Origin: Phenylobacterium aquaticum
Lineage (GTDB): Bacteria > Pseudomonadota > Alphaproteobacteria > Caulobacterales > Caulobacteraceae
Length of the DNA stretch: 18,858 bases
Assembly (NCBI RefSeq): GCF_947378715.1
Contig: NZ_CANCLE010000073.1
Location: forward strand, 1-18,858
Direction of reading: 5' to 3'
In this document: piece after piece, positions 6,869 to 14,602 of the stretch
Numbering within the stretch: the stretch's first letter is position 1
How the letters are laid out: the number at the start of each line of letters is the position of its first letter
Translations under genes and position numbers: made by a program
The notes under the pieces: model-generated
What the model saw: only the letters and a program-made list of their open reading frames with translations
The model's database searches: none
What the model was told of the DNA's origin: nothing

Positions 6869-7428
6869 CAAAACAGCTCCAAGGATCCTTCGTCCTCTGC
6901 GGGAGGCGCTGGTTTACGCGGGACTTCCTTGAGGGCCGCGACCTCATGGGTGTCGGTGACCATGCGTTGCTGAGCGCGACCCGTGGTCGGCCAGTACTGC
7001 ACGCGCCGGGCGCCGACCCCGCCCAGGCTTGAGCCTACGAGTTTGATACCTTCGTCCTTAAGAAACTTTTCCGCGAAGGCCGCATTCGACGCACCGACGT
7101 CAGAAAGTCCGCCGAACATCCGCGCGCCGCCGAACAGCTTGGCCTCAAGACGCTCACGCCGGGCGCCGGACCGCAGCAGTTCATTGATCAAGAGCTCCAT
7201 GGCGAAGGCGCCATAGCGGCGGCCCTCGTCAAGGCCCTCGGCCTTGCCCTCGGGGAGCAGGAAATGGTTCATGCCGCCGATCCCAACCACCGGATCGCGC
7301 ATGCACACCGACACGCAGCTGCCCAGGATGGTGGTCATCATCACGTCCGGATCGCTGGAGATCGAGTGCTCTCCCTGGACCACGTGGACCCGCTTTCCGG
7401 GTCGGTGCGGCGTGTTTTCAACGATCAT
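6868..7428 (-). CDS. cheD: Chemoreceptor glutamine deamidase CheD
   Basis: A 186-residue CheD. It converts specific glutamines of MCPs to glutamate, preparing methylation sites. The catalytic set T32, C38 (in LGSCVSVC) and H55 (in GGMNHFLLP) has exactly the spacing of the Thermotoga triad T21-C27-H44. LFGGARMFGG and an Asn/Phe-rich segment further on are also typical. The C-terminus ends GSLELF, an acidic-hydrophobic end much like the neighbouring CheU end. The ATG overlaps the cheYII stop by 4 nt (ATGA). The gene is cytoplasmic and active-site complete. Its substrates are probably the two MCPs encoded upstream in the same operon. Confidence 0.95.
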   Translation of the reverse strand: MIVENTPHRPGKRVHVVQGEHSISSDPDVMMTTILGSCVSVCMRDPVVGIGGMNHFLLPEGKAEGLDEGRRYGAFAMELLINELLRSGARRERLEAKLFGGARMFGGLSDVGASNAAFAEKFLKDEGIKLVGSSLGGVGARRVQYWPTTGRAQQRMVTDTHEVAALKEVPRKPAPPAEDEGSLELF

Positions 7429-7814
7429 GTGAGGACCCCGAACACCGCTTCGATCTTCTCTTTTAGCGTCTGAGTGGTGAAGGGTTTCACAAGGTAGTTG
7501 TTGACCCCGAACTGAACCGCGCGCTGCACGAGTTCCTTGTCGGCGCGGCCTGTCAGCATGATCACCGCGGTCTTGGCGATCGGGCCGTGGGCGCGGATCG
7601 CGCGCAGCAGGCCCAGCCCGTCAAGCTTGGGCATGTTGAAGTCGGTGATCACCAGATTGGTCGGGGAGGCGAGCATGGCGCGCAGCGCCTCCTCACCGTC
7701 CGGCGACTCCCGGGTGTTGGTGATCCCGATCGCGTGCAGGCTCGTGCGGATCAATGACCGCATGGTCTGCTGGTCGTCGACGATCAGGGTCTTGATGGCC
7801 GAAGCTGCGGGCAT
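7425..7814 (-). CDS. cheYII: Response regulator CheYII
   Basis: A 129-residue stand-alone receiver. It has D13-D14, phosphoacceptor D58 (LVITDFNMPKLDG), switch T88 (VIMLTG) and K110-P111, so it is a complete, phosphorylatable CheY. It likely carries the CheA signal to the flagellar switch. The ATG at 7814 shares one nt with the cheB stop (TAATG) and has AGGAG at 7821-7825. Longer in-frame versions run back into cheB and are rejected. Its sequence differs clearly from CheYI and CheYIII, so the three CheY proteins of the operon are not recent copies of each other. Confidence 0.93.
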   Translation of the reverse strand: MPAASAIKTLIVDDQQTMRSLIRTSLHAIGITNTRESPDGEEALRAMLASPTNLVITDFNMPKLDGLGLLRAIRAHGPIAKTAVIMLTGRADKELVQRAVQFGVNNYLVKPFTTQTLKEKIEAVFGVLT

Positions 7815-8857
7815 TACGCGCTCCTTTGACGTTCGGCCGTGGCCGAACAAGCGTTGAGTATGGCGGGGCCCATCCGGGCGAGACCGACCTGCTTTTCCAC
7901 GGCGCCCAACTCGAAGGCGGCCTTGGGCATGCCGTAGACGACGCAACTCGACTCATCCTGCCCCAGGGTGCGAGCCCCCTTCTGCCGCATGTTCAGCAGG
8001 CCCTGGGCGCCGTCCCGGCCCATGCCGGTCAGGATCACGCCCACACTGGGCCGGCCAAGCTTGGCGACCGAGTCGAACAGCACATCCACCGAGGGGCGGT
8101 GACCATTGACCGGCTCGCCTTCGCGCAGGCGGCAGACGGGTGCGGTGGAGGACGTCACCTCCAGGTGGGCCTCGCCGCCAGGGGCCACGTAGATGTGGCC
8201 CGGCAGCAGCTTGGCGCCGTCATAGGCCTCCTGCACATGGGCGCCGGAAATCCGGTCCAGGCGGGCGGCGAAACTCTTGGTGAAGGTCGCCGGCATGTGC
8301 TGGGTGATCACCGTCGGCGGGCAGGTCTCGGGGAAATTGGCCAGCACCGTCATCAGGGCCTCGACGCCCCCGGTGGAGGAGCCGATGGCCAGGATCAGGT
8401 CCTTGGCGGCGTGGTAGCCGCTTTCCCGTTCGACCGGCGCGATCGGACCCGAATAGGGCCGGACCCGGGCCCGGGCCGCGGCCTTGACCTTTTCCGGCAG
8501 GCCCGCGAAGGCGTCGCCGATGCCGGCGCCCCCCTGCGGCTTGCCAATGCATTCCACGGCCCCCAGCTCGAGGGCGGCCACGGTGATGTCGGCGCCGGCC
8601 TGGGTCAGGGTCGAGATCATGACCACCGGCGTCGGGCGCAGGCGCATGATCTTTTCCAGGAACTCCAGGCCGTTCATGTGCGGCATCTCGATGTCGAGGG
8701 TGATGACATCGGGATTGAGTTTCTTGACCTGCTCGCGGGCCTCGATCGGATCATTGGCGAAGCCCAGGACCTCGATGTCCGGGTCACGCTTCAGCGCCGC
8801 CGCGATAAGACCCCGCATGGTGGCGGAGTCGTCAACTATGAGGACGCCGACGCTCAT
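7814..8857 (-). CDS. cheB: CheB receptor methylesterase/glutamine deamidase
   Basis: A 347-residue response regulator. The N-terminal receiver has D9-D10, phosphoacceptor D55 (VITLDIEMPHMNG) and K106-P107. A linker at about 125-150 leads to the methylesterase domain with catalytic S161 (IGSSTGG), H187 (ITQHMP) and D282 (TGMGRDG), matching S164, H190 and D286 of Salmonella CheB. Phosphorylated by CheA, it removes methyl groups from MCP glutamates during adaptation. Length is normal. The ATG overlaps the cheR stop by 4 nt, and the stop overlaps the cheYII start by 1 nt. Confidence 0.97.
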   Translation of the reverse strand: MSVGVLIVDDSATMRGLIAAALKRDPDIEVLGFANDPIEAREQVKKLNPDVITLDIEMPHMNGLEFLEKIMRLRPTPVVMISTLTQAGADITVAALELGAVECIGKPQGGAGIGDAFAGLPEKVKAAARARVRPYSGPIAPVERESGYHAAKDLILAIGSSTGGVEALMTVLANFPETCPPTVITQHMPATFTKSFAARLDRISGAHVQEAYDGAKLLPGHIYVAPGGEAHLEVTSSTAPVCRLREGEPVNGHRPSVDVLFDSVAKLGRPSVGVILTGMGRDGAQGLLNMRQKGARTLGQDESSCVVYGMPKAAFELGAVEKQVGLARMGPAILNACSATAERQRSA

Positions 8858-9729
8858 CGACCGCTCCTAAGCGAGTAGGTGGTGAGACCCGTGGTCTCTA
8901 AGATCTGGGTCGCGGGACCGGTCACGCGTTCGGAGTGGCCGATATAGAGAGTGCCGCCGGGATTCAGGAGCGGCGTGAAGCGGCCCCAGATGCGTTCCTG
9001 GGTCGGTTCGTCGAAATAGATCACGACGTTGCGGCAGAAGATGGCGTCGAACTTGCCCTTCATCGGCCAGTCGCCGATCAGGTTCAGTTCGCGGAACGAG
9101 ACCAGTTCGCGCAGTTCATCGGCGACTTCCCAGCGGCCTTCGCCGGCCTTCTTGAACCAGCGGCGGCGCAGATCGACCGGCACCGGGGCGATGGCGTCCT
9201 CGCGGTAGAAGCCGGCGCGGCCCTCGGCGACCATGTTGGGGTCGATGTCGGTGGCCAGAATCTTGACGTCGAGATTGGCCGCCTCTGGCAGGGCCGCCAG
9301 CACGGTGATGGCCATGGAATAGGGTTCCTGGCCATTGGAGCAGGCCGCCGACCACAGCCGGATGCGGCCGCCGCGCTTGGCCTGTTCCACCAGCTTCGGC
9401 AGCACCTGGTCGCGCAGGTGGTCGAAATGGTGCGGCTCGCGGAAATAGCGGGTCACGTTGGTGGTCAGAGCCGCCATCATGGCCTGGCGCTCGTCGACCT
9501 CGCGGGCGTCCTGGATCAGGGTGCAATAGTCGCGGAAGCTGCGCAGGCCCAAGGCCCGCAGGCGCTTGGCCAGGCGCGAATAGACCAGGGCCGCCTTGCC
9601 TTCCGCCAGCGCTATGCCGGCATGGGCGTGCAGGATCTGGGCGATGGTCTTGAAGTCCTCGTTGGTGAAGAGGAACTCCCCGTCCACCAGGCCGCCGTTT
9701 TTCGACCGGGAGTCGGATGCTGTCGTCAT
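8854..9729 (-). CDS. cheR: CheR chemoreceptor methyltransferase
   Basis: A 291-residue SAM-dependent methyltransferase that methylates MCP glutamates. The N-terminal helical domain includes TTNVTRYFRE at 89-98, a conserved segment lining the active site. The Rossmann domain shows WSAACSNGQEPYS at 126-138 (SAM-binding loop), D161 in ATDID, and FCRNVVIYFD at 231-240. It should bind the C-terminal DEWEEF tails of the two MCPs encoded upstream, which resemble the enteric NWETF docking pentapeptide. The ATG overlaps the cheW stop by 4 nt. Confidence 0.97.
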   Translation of the reverse strand: MTTASDSRSKNGGLVDGEFLFTNEDFKTIAQILHAHAGIALAEGKAALVYSRLAKRLRALGLRSFRDYCTLIQDAREVDERQAMMAALTTNVTRYFREPHHFDHLRDQVLPKLVEQAKRGGRIRLWSAACSNGQEPYSMAITVLAALPEAANLDVKILATDIDPNMVAEGRAGFYREDAIAPVPVDLRRRWFKKAGEGRWEVADELRELVSFRELNLIGDWPMKGKFDAIFCRNVVIYFDEPTQERIWGRFTPLLNPGGTLYIGHSERVTGPATQILETTGLTTYSLRSGR

Positions 9730-10193
9730 GCCGCCTCGGCTTCCACTTCAGGTAGGATTCGCTCGAGGGAAATGAGGCTGATCATCCGCCCGTCGATCGA
9801 GAACAGCCCTTTGACGAAGGTCTTCACCGTGTCGCAGGCCATGTCCGGGGTCGGCTGGATCATGTCCTCGGTCATGTTGAGGATGTCTGAAACCGCCTCG
9901 ACCAGCAGGCCCAGGGTGCGACTGCCCTGGTTGACGACCATGACGACGTGGCGGGCGGTGACCTCGGTGACCGCCAGGCCCAGGCGCGCGCCCAGGTCGA
10001 CCACAGGCAGCACCGCGCCGCGCAGGTTGATGACGCCCTTGATGTAGTTCGGCGCGCGTGGAAGCGGCGTCGCCTGGGTCCAGCCGCGGATCTCGCGGAC
10101 CTGCATGATGTCGACACAGAATTCCTGGTCGCCCACGCGGAAGGCGATCAGTTCGTGTCGGGCGCCATGGGTCGGACTAACGATCTCGGTCAT
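9726..10193 (-). CDS. cheW: CheW adaptor protein
   Basis: A 155-residue CheW, the adaptor joining MCP signalling tips to CheA. The whole protein is one CheW/SH3-like domain. It shows FRVGDQEFCVDIMQVREIRG near the start, the conserved NLRGAVLPVVDL at 56-67 and GLLVEAVSDIL in the second subdomain. Its start is 3 bp after the cheA stop, so its ribosome site lies in the end of cheA, a sign of coupling. It is the only cheW in the window. Confidence 0.96.
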   Translation of the reverse strand: MTEIVSPTHGARHELIAFRVGDQEFCVDIMQVREIRGWTQATPLPRAPNYIKGVINLRGAVLPVVDLGARLGLAVTEVTARHVVMVVNQGSRTLGLLVEAVSDILNMTEDMIQPTPDMACDTVKTFVKGLFSIDGRMISLISLERILPEVEAEAA

Positions 10194-10196
10194 GGG

Positions 10197-12563
10197 TCAG
10201 CTGGCCAGACGCTTTTCATTGCGGGCCGCCGGCTTGCGGCGGGTGGAGGTCACCAGCGCGTCGACGTCGAGGATCAGGGCCACCCGGCCATCGCCGAGGA
10301 TGGTGGCGGCGGCCACGCCGTCGATCTGCTGGTAGTTGGCTTCCAGGCTCTTGATGACCACCTGGCGCTGGCCCTGGATGGCCTCGACCAGCAGGGCCGC
10401 CTTGCCGCCGCCTTCGCTCTCGACGAGCACGGCGACGCCGGAAGCTGGCGGGATCGGGGTGTCGCGGAAGCCGAGCGCCACGCCGACGTCGATCAGCGGC
10501 ACGAAGGTGTCACGGATGCGGATCACCGCGTCCTTGCCGCCGATATAGTGCACGTCCTCGACCCGGGGGGTCAGGCTCTCGATGATCGCCGATAGCGGGG
10601 CGACCAGGGTCTGGTCGGCGCCGGTGACCACCATGCCGTCCAGCACCGCCAGGGTCAGGGGCAGGGACATGGTGAACTTCGAGCCTTTGCCGGGCTCCGA
10701 GGAGATCGAGATGCGGCCGCCGAGGCCCTGGATGGAGCGGCGGACCACGTCCATGCCGACGCCACGCCCGGAGATGTCGGAGATCACCGCGGCGGTGGAG
10801 AAGCCGGGCAGGAAGATCAAGTTGTCGATCTCCTCATCGGACAGCACCGCGTCTTCGGTGATCAGGCCCTTCTCGACCGCTATGCCGCGCACGCGGGGGC
10901 GGTTGATGCCGCGCCCGTCGTCCTGCAGCTCGATGACGATGCGGCCGCCACGATGCAGGGCGCGCAGGCGCACCACGCCCTCGGCGGGCTTGCCGGCGGC
11001 CACGCGGCCTTCCGGATCTTCCAGCCCGTGGTCGATGGCGTTGCGCAGCATGTGGGTGATCGGGTCGGTCAGGCGCTCGATGACGGTCTTGTCGACCTCG
11101 GTGCCTTCGCCTTCCATGATCAGCTTGACCCGCTTGCCGGTCATGTCGGCGACTTCGCGGGCCAGACGCGGCATGCGCTGGAACACGCTCTTCACCGGCT
11201 GGGCGCGGATGGCCATGACGCTGTCCTGGATCTCCCGGGTCAGCAGCTCCAGGTCTTCCAGGCCCAGGGCGACATTGGAGGAGCGGGCCAGGCCGCTTTC
11301 CAGCACGCGCTGGGACAGCATGGCCTGCTGGATGACCAGTTCGCCGACGGCGTTGATCAGGCGGTCGACCCGGTCCAGGTCGACGCGGATGGTCGCGGGG
11401 GCGGGCAGGCCAGCAGGAGCCGCGGCTGCAGCCGCGGCGGCCGGCGGCGGTGTCGCGGCGGCGGCCTTGGCCTTGGGTGCGGCCGGGGTCTCGACGCTCT
11501 GGGCCAGGGCGATCAGCGAGGCGACATCGCCGCCGGGCGCGGTGGCCTCGGCCTCGATCTCGACCGGTTCGGCCTCCGGTTCAGGTTCGGGCGCGGCCTC
11601 GAGCACAGGCTCGGGCGCAGCCTCCGGGGCCGGAGCGTCGCCGCCGGCCACGCGGGCCAGCAGGGCGTCCAGATCGAGGGGCGCGGAGGCCGAGGCGGCG
11701 GCGCGATCATCGTCGCTCAGCTCGGCCACCGGCGCGCCGGCGCCGTTGGGATTCTCGTTGACGATGGTGAGGTCGCAGTCGTCCTCGACGAATTCGAAGA
11801 CCTCGTGGACCGCCTCATAGTCGCAGTCCGAGGTCAGTCGGATGGTCCAGGTGAGGTAAGCGGTTTCCGCCGAAAGCTGGTCAAGGGGCGGCAGGTGCGA
11901 GTCGTCATAGACGACCTCGGTCTCTCCCAGTCGGGCCAGTTCGCGGAGCACCAGGCCGGCCTCGTTGGCCTTGCCGTACATTTCCGATTTCGGCGCGAAC
12001 TCGATGCGCCAGACGTTCGGGCCGGCGACCTCGGGCGCCGGGGCGTCCAGGACCGGTTCCGGGGCATCAAGCTCCAGCTCCACCGCGGGCGGAGCGCTGT
12101 CGTCGTCGAGGTCCATGGCGAAGGCCTGGGGCACGAAACCAAAGTCCTCGTCGCCGCCAAGATCCTCGTCTTCGCCCTCCTGGCCGATCAGGGCCTTGAG
12201 TTCATCGAGCATGCCGGTGGAGCGGGTCTCATCAACCTTACCGCCGTCGCGGGCGGCGTTGACGTGGTCGGCGAGGACGTCGAAGGCCCGCAGCAGGGTC
12301 TTGGCGACCTCGTCGGTCAGGGCCATCTGCCCCGACCGCACTTCGTCCATCACCGTTTCGAAGACGTGAGCGAAGCGGATCAGGTCCTCAAGACCAAAGG
12401 CGCCAGCGCCGCCCTTGACCGAGTGAACCGCCCGAAACACCGCGTTGATGGTCTCGGAGTCGGCGTCGCCGGACTCCATGGCCAGCAACCCCTGTTCGGC
12501 GTCCGTCAGGAGCTCGTCGCATTCCTGAAAGAACGTCTGCTTGATGCTCTCGAACGGATCCAA
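10197..12563 (-). CDS. cheA: CheA histidine kinase
   Basis: A 788-residue chemotaxis kinase. P1 is an HPt domain with phospho-accepting H47 (AVHSVKGGAGAFG). A P2-like CheY/CheB-binding domain spans about 183-275. An Ala/Pro/Glu-rich linker runs at about 310-390. P3 (dimer helices) begins near 391 with RVDLDRVDRLINAVGEL. P4 has the N box MLRNAIDHGLEDP at 505-517, DDGRGIN at 548-554 and SGRGVGMD at 598-605. P5 is CheW-like and ends near 775. All kinase motifs look intact. The start is a TTG: a TAA lies in frame a few codons upstream, and the N-terminus DPFESIKQTFFQECDELL agrees with other CheA proteins. GGAGAG at 12571-12576 serves as ribosome site. The gene lies 30 bp after cheYI. Confidence 0.96.
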   Translation of the reverse strand: MDPFESIKQTFFQECDELLTDAEQGLLAMESGDADSETINAVFRAVHSVKGGAGAFGLEDLIRFAHVFETVMDEVRSGQMALTDEVAKTLLRAFDVLADHVNAARDGGKVDETRSTGMLDELKALIGQEGEDEDLGGDEDFGFVPQAFAMDLDDDSAPPAVELELDAPEPVLDAPAPEVAGPNVWRIEFAPKSEMYGKANEAGLVLRELARLGETEVVYDDSHLPPLDQLSAETAYLTWTIRLTSDCDYEAVHEVFEFVEDDCDLTIVNENPNGAGAPVAELSDDDRAAASASAPLDLDALLARVAGGDAPAPEAAPEPVLEAAPEPEPEAEPVEIEAEATAPGGDVASLIALAQSVETPAAPKAKAAAATPPPAAAAAAAAPAGLPAPATIRVDLDRVDRLINAVGELVIQQAMLSQRVLESGLARSSNVALGLEDLELLTREIQDSVMAIRAQPVKSVFQRMPRLAREVADMTGKRVKLIMEGEGTEVDKTVIERLTDPITHMLRNAIDHGLEDPEGRVAAGKPAEGVVRLRALHRGGRIVIELQDDGRGINRPRVRGIAVEKGLITEDAVLSDEEIDNLIFLPGFSTAAVISDISGRGVGMDVVRRSIQGLGGRISISSEPGKGSKFTMSLPLTLAVLDGMVVTGADQTLVAPLSAIIESLTPRVEDVHYIGGKDAVIRIRDTFVPLIDVGVALGFRDTPIPPASGVAVLVESEGGGKAALLVEAIQGQRQVVIKSLEANYQQIDGVAAATILGDGRVALILDVDALVTSTRRKPAARNEKRLAS

Positions 12564-12570
12564 AGGAGCG

Positions 12571-12576
12571 CTCTCC
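12571..12576 (-). promoter_or_regulatory. Ribosome binding site that decides the TTG start of cheA
   Basis: On the minus strand GGAGAG lies 7 nt before the TTG at 12563-12561, with an in-frame TAA just upstream, so no longer start is possible. The GGAG can also pair with the CTCC that follows it, a 4-bp stem that might lower initiation. Confidence 0.5.
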
Positions 12577-12593
12577 GAAACGTATTAGAAGAT

Positions 12594-12965
12594 TTAGGCG
12601 GCGACCCGACGAACAGCGTCGACCAGCTTGACCGGGTTGAACGGCTTCACGATCCAACCGGTGGCGCCGGCGGACCGGGCGCGCTCCTTCTTGGCCGCGT
12701 CGCTTTCGGTGGTCAGGACGAGGATCGGGGTGGCGCGGTGGGCCGGGCTCGCCCGGACGCCTTCGATCACGCCGAAGCCGTCGAGGCGGGGCATGTTGAT
12801 GTCGGTGATCACCACATCGATCACGTCGCCGTTGGCTTCCAGGACCTCGAGGCCCTCCACACCGTCCACGGCCTGCAGGACGCGGTAGCCCGCCTCCACC
12901 AGTGCGTGGTTCAGCATTTCCCGCATTGTGCGGCTATCGTCGATGGTCAGTACAGTCTTGCTCAC
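12594..12965 (-). CDS. cheYI: Response regulator CheYI
   Basis: A 123-residue stand-alone receiver with D9-D10, phosphoacceptor D55 (VITDINMPRLDG), switch T85 and K107-P108. It is a complete CheY in the Caulobacter cheYI position, between cheX and cheA. The start is a GTG at 12965, chosen because AGGGGGA lies 5 nt before it, the residues after it (SKTVLTIDDSRTMRE) are the usual CheY N-terminus, and it overlaps the cheX stop (GTGA). An upstream ATG at 12989 would add eight residues with no ribosome site. It is cytoplasmic and probably phosphorylated by CheA, either as motor signal or as phosphate sink. Confidence 0.93.
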   Translation of the reverse strand: MSKTVLTIDDSRTMREMLNHALVEAGYRVLQAVDGVEGLEVLEANGDVIDVVITDINMPRLDGFGVIEGVRASPAHRATPILVLTTESDAAKKERARSAGATGWIVKPFNPVKLVDAVRRVAA

Positions 12966-13276
12966 GAAAGTCCCCCTTCGGGCTCGCAATGAAGCTCGGG
13001 ATTCCCGAACGCCGCCAGTTGTTCTGAAAACGCCAAAGACGGTTGATTCAGTGTTAAGACCACACCGTCTTCAGCCCATATTTTCCGCGCCGACATCAGC
13101 ACCTGAAGACACAGACCGCCCAGGCGAGTGACCTGTGAGGCGTCTACATCGAGGCGCCGTCCCCGCAGGGACATCAGCTCGGCGCGCAGAGGCTCGGCCG
13201 CCTGAAGATCCAGGATCGGGGCGAGGCTCACGGTCGTTGGACCTGCCGCCAGGGCGGCTGCCGGATCGTTCGACAT
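12962..13276 (-). CDS. cheX: STAS-domain protein CheX
   Basis: A 104-residue single STAS (SpoIIAA-like) domain. The core is RRLDVDASQVTRLGGLCLQV. In phosphorylatable STAS proteins the corresponding segment holds an Asp-Ser pair, but here Gly-Gly occupies those places, so phospho-regulation of the SpoIIAA type is unlikely. It stands in the position called cheX in Caulobacter, which is unrelated to the CheX phosphatases of Thermotoga and Borrelia. The start is the ATG at 13276, sharing one nt with the MCP stop (TGATG); an upstream in-frame start would add five residues inside the MCP gene. Its role in chemotaxis is not known to me; a structural part in receptor arrays is possible. Confidence 0.82.
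   Translation of the reverse strand: MSNDPAAALAAGPTTVSLAPILDLQAAEPLRAELMSLRGRRLDVDASQVTRLGGLCLQVLMSARKIWAEDGVVLTLNQPSLAFSEQLAAFGNPELHCEPEGGLS
12971..12977 (-). promoter_or_regulatory. Ribosome binding site for the GTG start of cheYI
   Basis: AGGGGGA on the minus strand lies 5 nt before the GTG at 12965-12963 and inside the 3' end of cheX. It supports the GTG start over the upstream ATG. Confidence 0.6.
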
Positions 13277-14562
13277 CAAAATTCTTCCCATTCATCAGCA
13301 CCTTGACGAGGCGCGGGTTGGCGGACTGCGGCCGATCCACGATGGCCGGCGGTCTTGAGGGCGGCGACCGGGGCCTGGGCGCGCGGCGCCGGGCGACGGT
13401 CACTGGAGGGGGCCTGAGAGGTGCGGAAGGCGCGCATGCTGTCGCCCAGCGCCTCGGCCTCACGCAGCAGGGCATGACTGGCGGCGGTCGATTGCTCGAC
13501 CATGGCCGCGTTCTGCTGCGTCACTTTGTCCATATCGTTAATGGCGGCGTTGACCTGTCCCAGACCGAGCGACTGCTCGCGGGACGAGGCCGCGATCTCG
13601 GTGATCAGGACCGAAATCTGATTCACACGGCTGACCATGCGCTCCAGGGCCTCGCCCGTGCGCCCCACCAGCTGGGCGCCGTCGCCGACCTGGCGGCTGG
13701 AGGTGGAGATCAGCTCCTTGATCTCCTTGGCGGCCTGGGCGGAGCGCTGGGCGAGCGCCCGGACCTCGGAGGCGACGACGGCGAAGCCCTTGCCGGCGTC
13801 CCCGGCCCGGGCCGCTTCGACCCCGGCGTTCAGGGCCAAGAGGTTGGTCTGGAAGGCGATCTCGTCGATGACGCCGATGATCTGGCCGATCTGGGTGGAG
13901 GAGCCCTCGATGGCGCTCATGGCGGCGACCGCCTGGCGGACGGTCTCGTCGCTGCCCTGGGCGTCGGTGCGGGCCTCCTGAGCGGCGGCCTCCGCCTGGA
14001 CGGCGCCCTCGGTGGCGCGGCGCACGGTGGCGGTGATCTGATCCAGGGCGGCGGCGGTCTGTTCGAGGCTGGCGGCCTGCTTCTCGGTGCGCCGCGCCAG
14101 GTCGTCGGCGGCCTGGCTGATTTCGTCCGCGCCGGACCGAATGCCCTGGGCGTTGGAGGCGACGCCGCTCATCACCTGTTCCAGGTGACTGACGGCGCTG
14201 TTGAATTCGGTCTTGAGCCGCGCGTAGTCGGCGCTGAAGGCCCCATTGATGCGGTGGGACAGATCCCCGCGCGACAGGGCGCTCAGGGCCTCGGACAGGC
14301 CGCTGACAGCCGTCTGCTGATCGTCGGCCACCTTGGCCAGGTTGGTCTCGGCGGTGTCGCGGTCGTGCTCGGCGGCGGCGATGCGGCGGTTGGCGGCGTC
14401 CTGGCCCTCGCGCACAGCCTGGGCGACCAGGGCGGCGATCTCGTCACAGGCCTTGTCGCGGCCGCCGGCCTTCACGCCGAAGCCTCGCGGCCAGGCTCCA
14501 GCCAGGGCCGCGCGGATGCGAGTGTCCAGGGCGGTGGCGTCAATGAAATCGGTCTTGCTCAT
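13276..14562 (-). CDS. Soluble methyl-accepting chemotaxis protein
   Basis: A 428-residue MCP with no membrane segment or signal peptide. Residues 1-80 are a small helical region with no domain I recognise. A HAMP-like stretch follows (about 83-135, ALSRGDLSHRING). The long coiled-coil signalling domain has its hairpin tip at EIAFQTNLLALNAGVEAARA (234-253). The tail after about 375 is Pro/Ala/Arg-rich and ends DEWEEF, a CheR/CheB docking tail. It probably senses a cytoplasmic cue or a partner protein. Methylation regions EKQAASLEQTAAAL and EQSTAASHALLREAEAL flank the tip. The start has only a weak ribosome site. The gene lies 40 bp after the membrane-bound MCP, and their signalling domains are close paralogues. 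Confidence 0.93.
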   Translation of the reverse strand: MSKTDFIDATALDTRIRAALAGAWPRGFGVKAGGRDKACDEIAALVAQAVREGQDAANRRIAAAEHDRDTAETNLAKVADDQQTAVSGLSEALSALSRGDLSHRINGAFSADYARLKTEFNSAVSHLEQVMSGVASNAQGIRSGADEISQAADDLARRTEKQAASLEQTAAALDQITATVRRATEGAVQAEAAAQEARTDAQGSDETVRQAVAAMSAIEGSSTQIGQIIGVIDEIAFQTNLLALNAGVEAARAGDAGKGFAVVASEVRALAQRSAQAAKEIKELISTSSRQVGDGAQLVGRTGEALERMVSRVNQISVLITEIAASSREQSLGLGQVNAAINDMDKVTQQNAAMVEQSTAASHALLREAEALGDSMRAFRTSQAPSSDRRPAPRAQAPVAALKTAGHRGSAAVRQPAPRQGADEWEEF

Positions 14563-14602
14563 AGAGGTCGTCCGGTGTCGGCGAGAGGAGGGGCCATGGG
14601 GT

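Noticed and set aside
8935..10047. 370-codon open frame antisense to cheR and cheW
   Set aside because: No recognisable motif, and both genes below it are intact with full catalytic or structural motifs.
11400..11480. GC-rich palindromic repeats as a possible regulatory element
   Set aside because: They encode the Ala/Pro linker of CheA; the repetition follows from GCG/GCC alanine codons.
10953..12992. 679-codon open frame antisense to cheA, cheYI and the 3' end of cheX
   Set aside because: Its product is His/Gln/Gly/Arg/Asp-rich with no domain, as expected from the reverse complement of GC-rich coding DNA; cheA on the other strand is complete.
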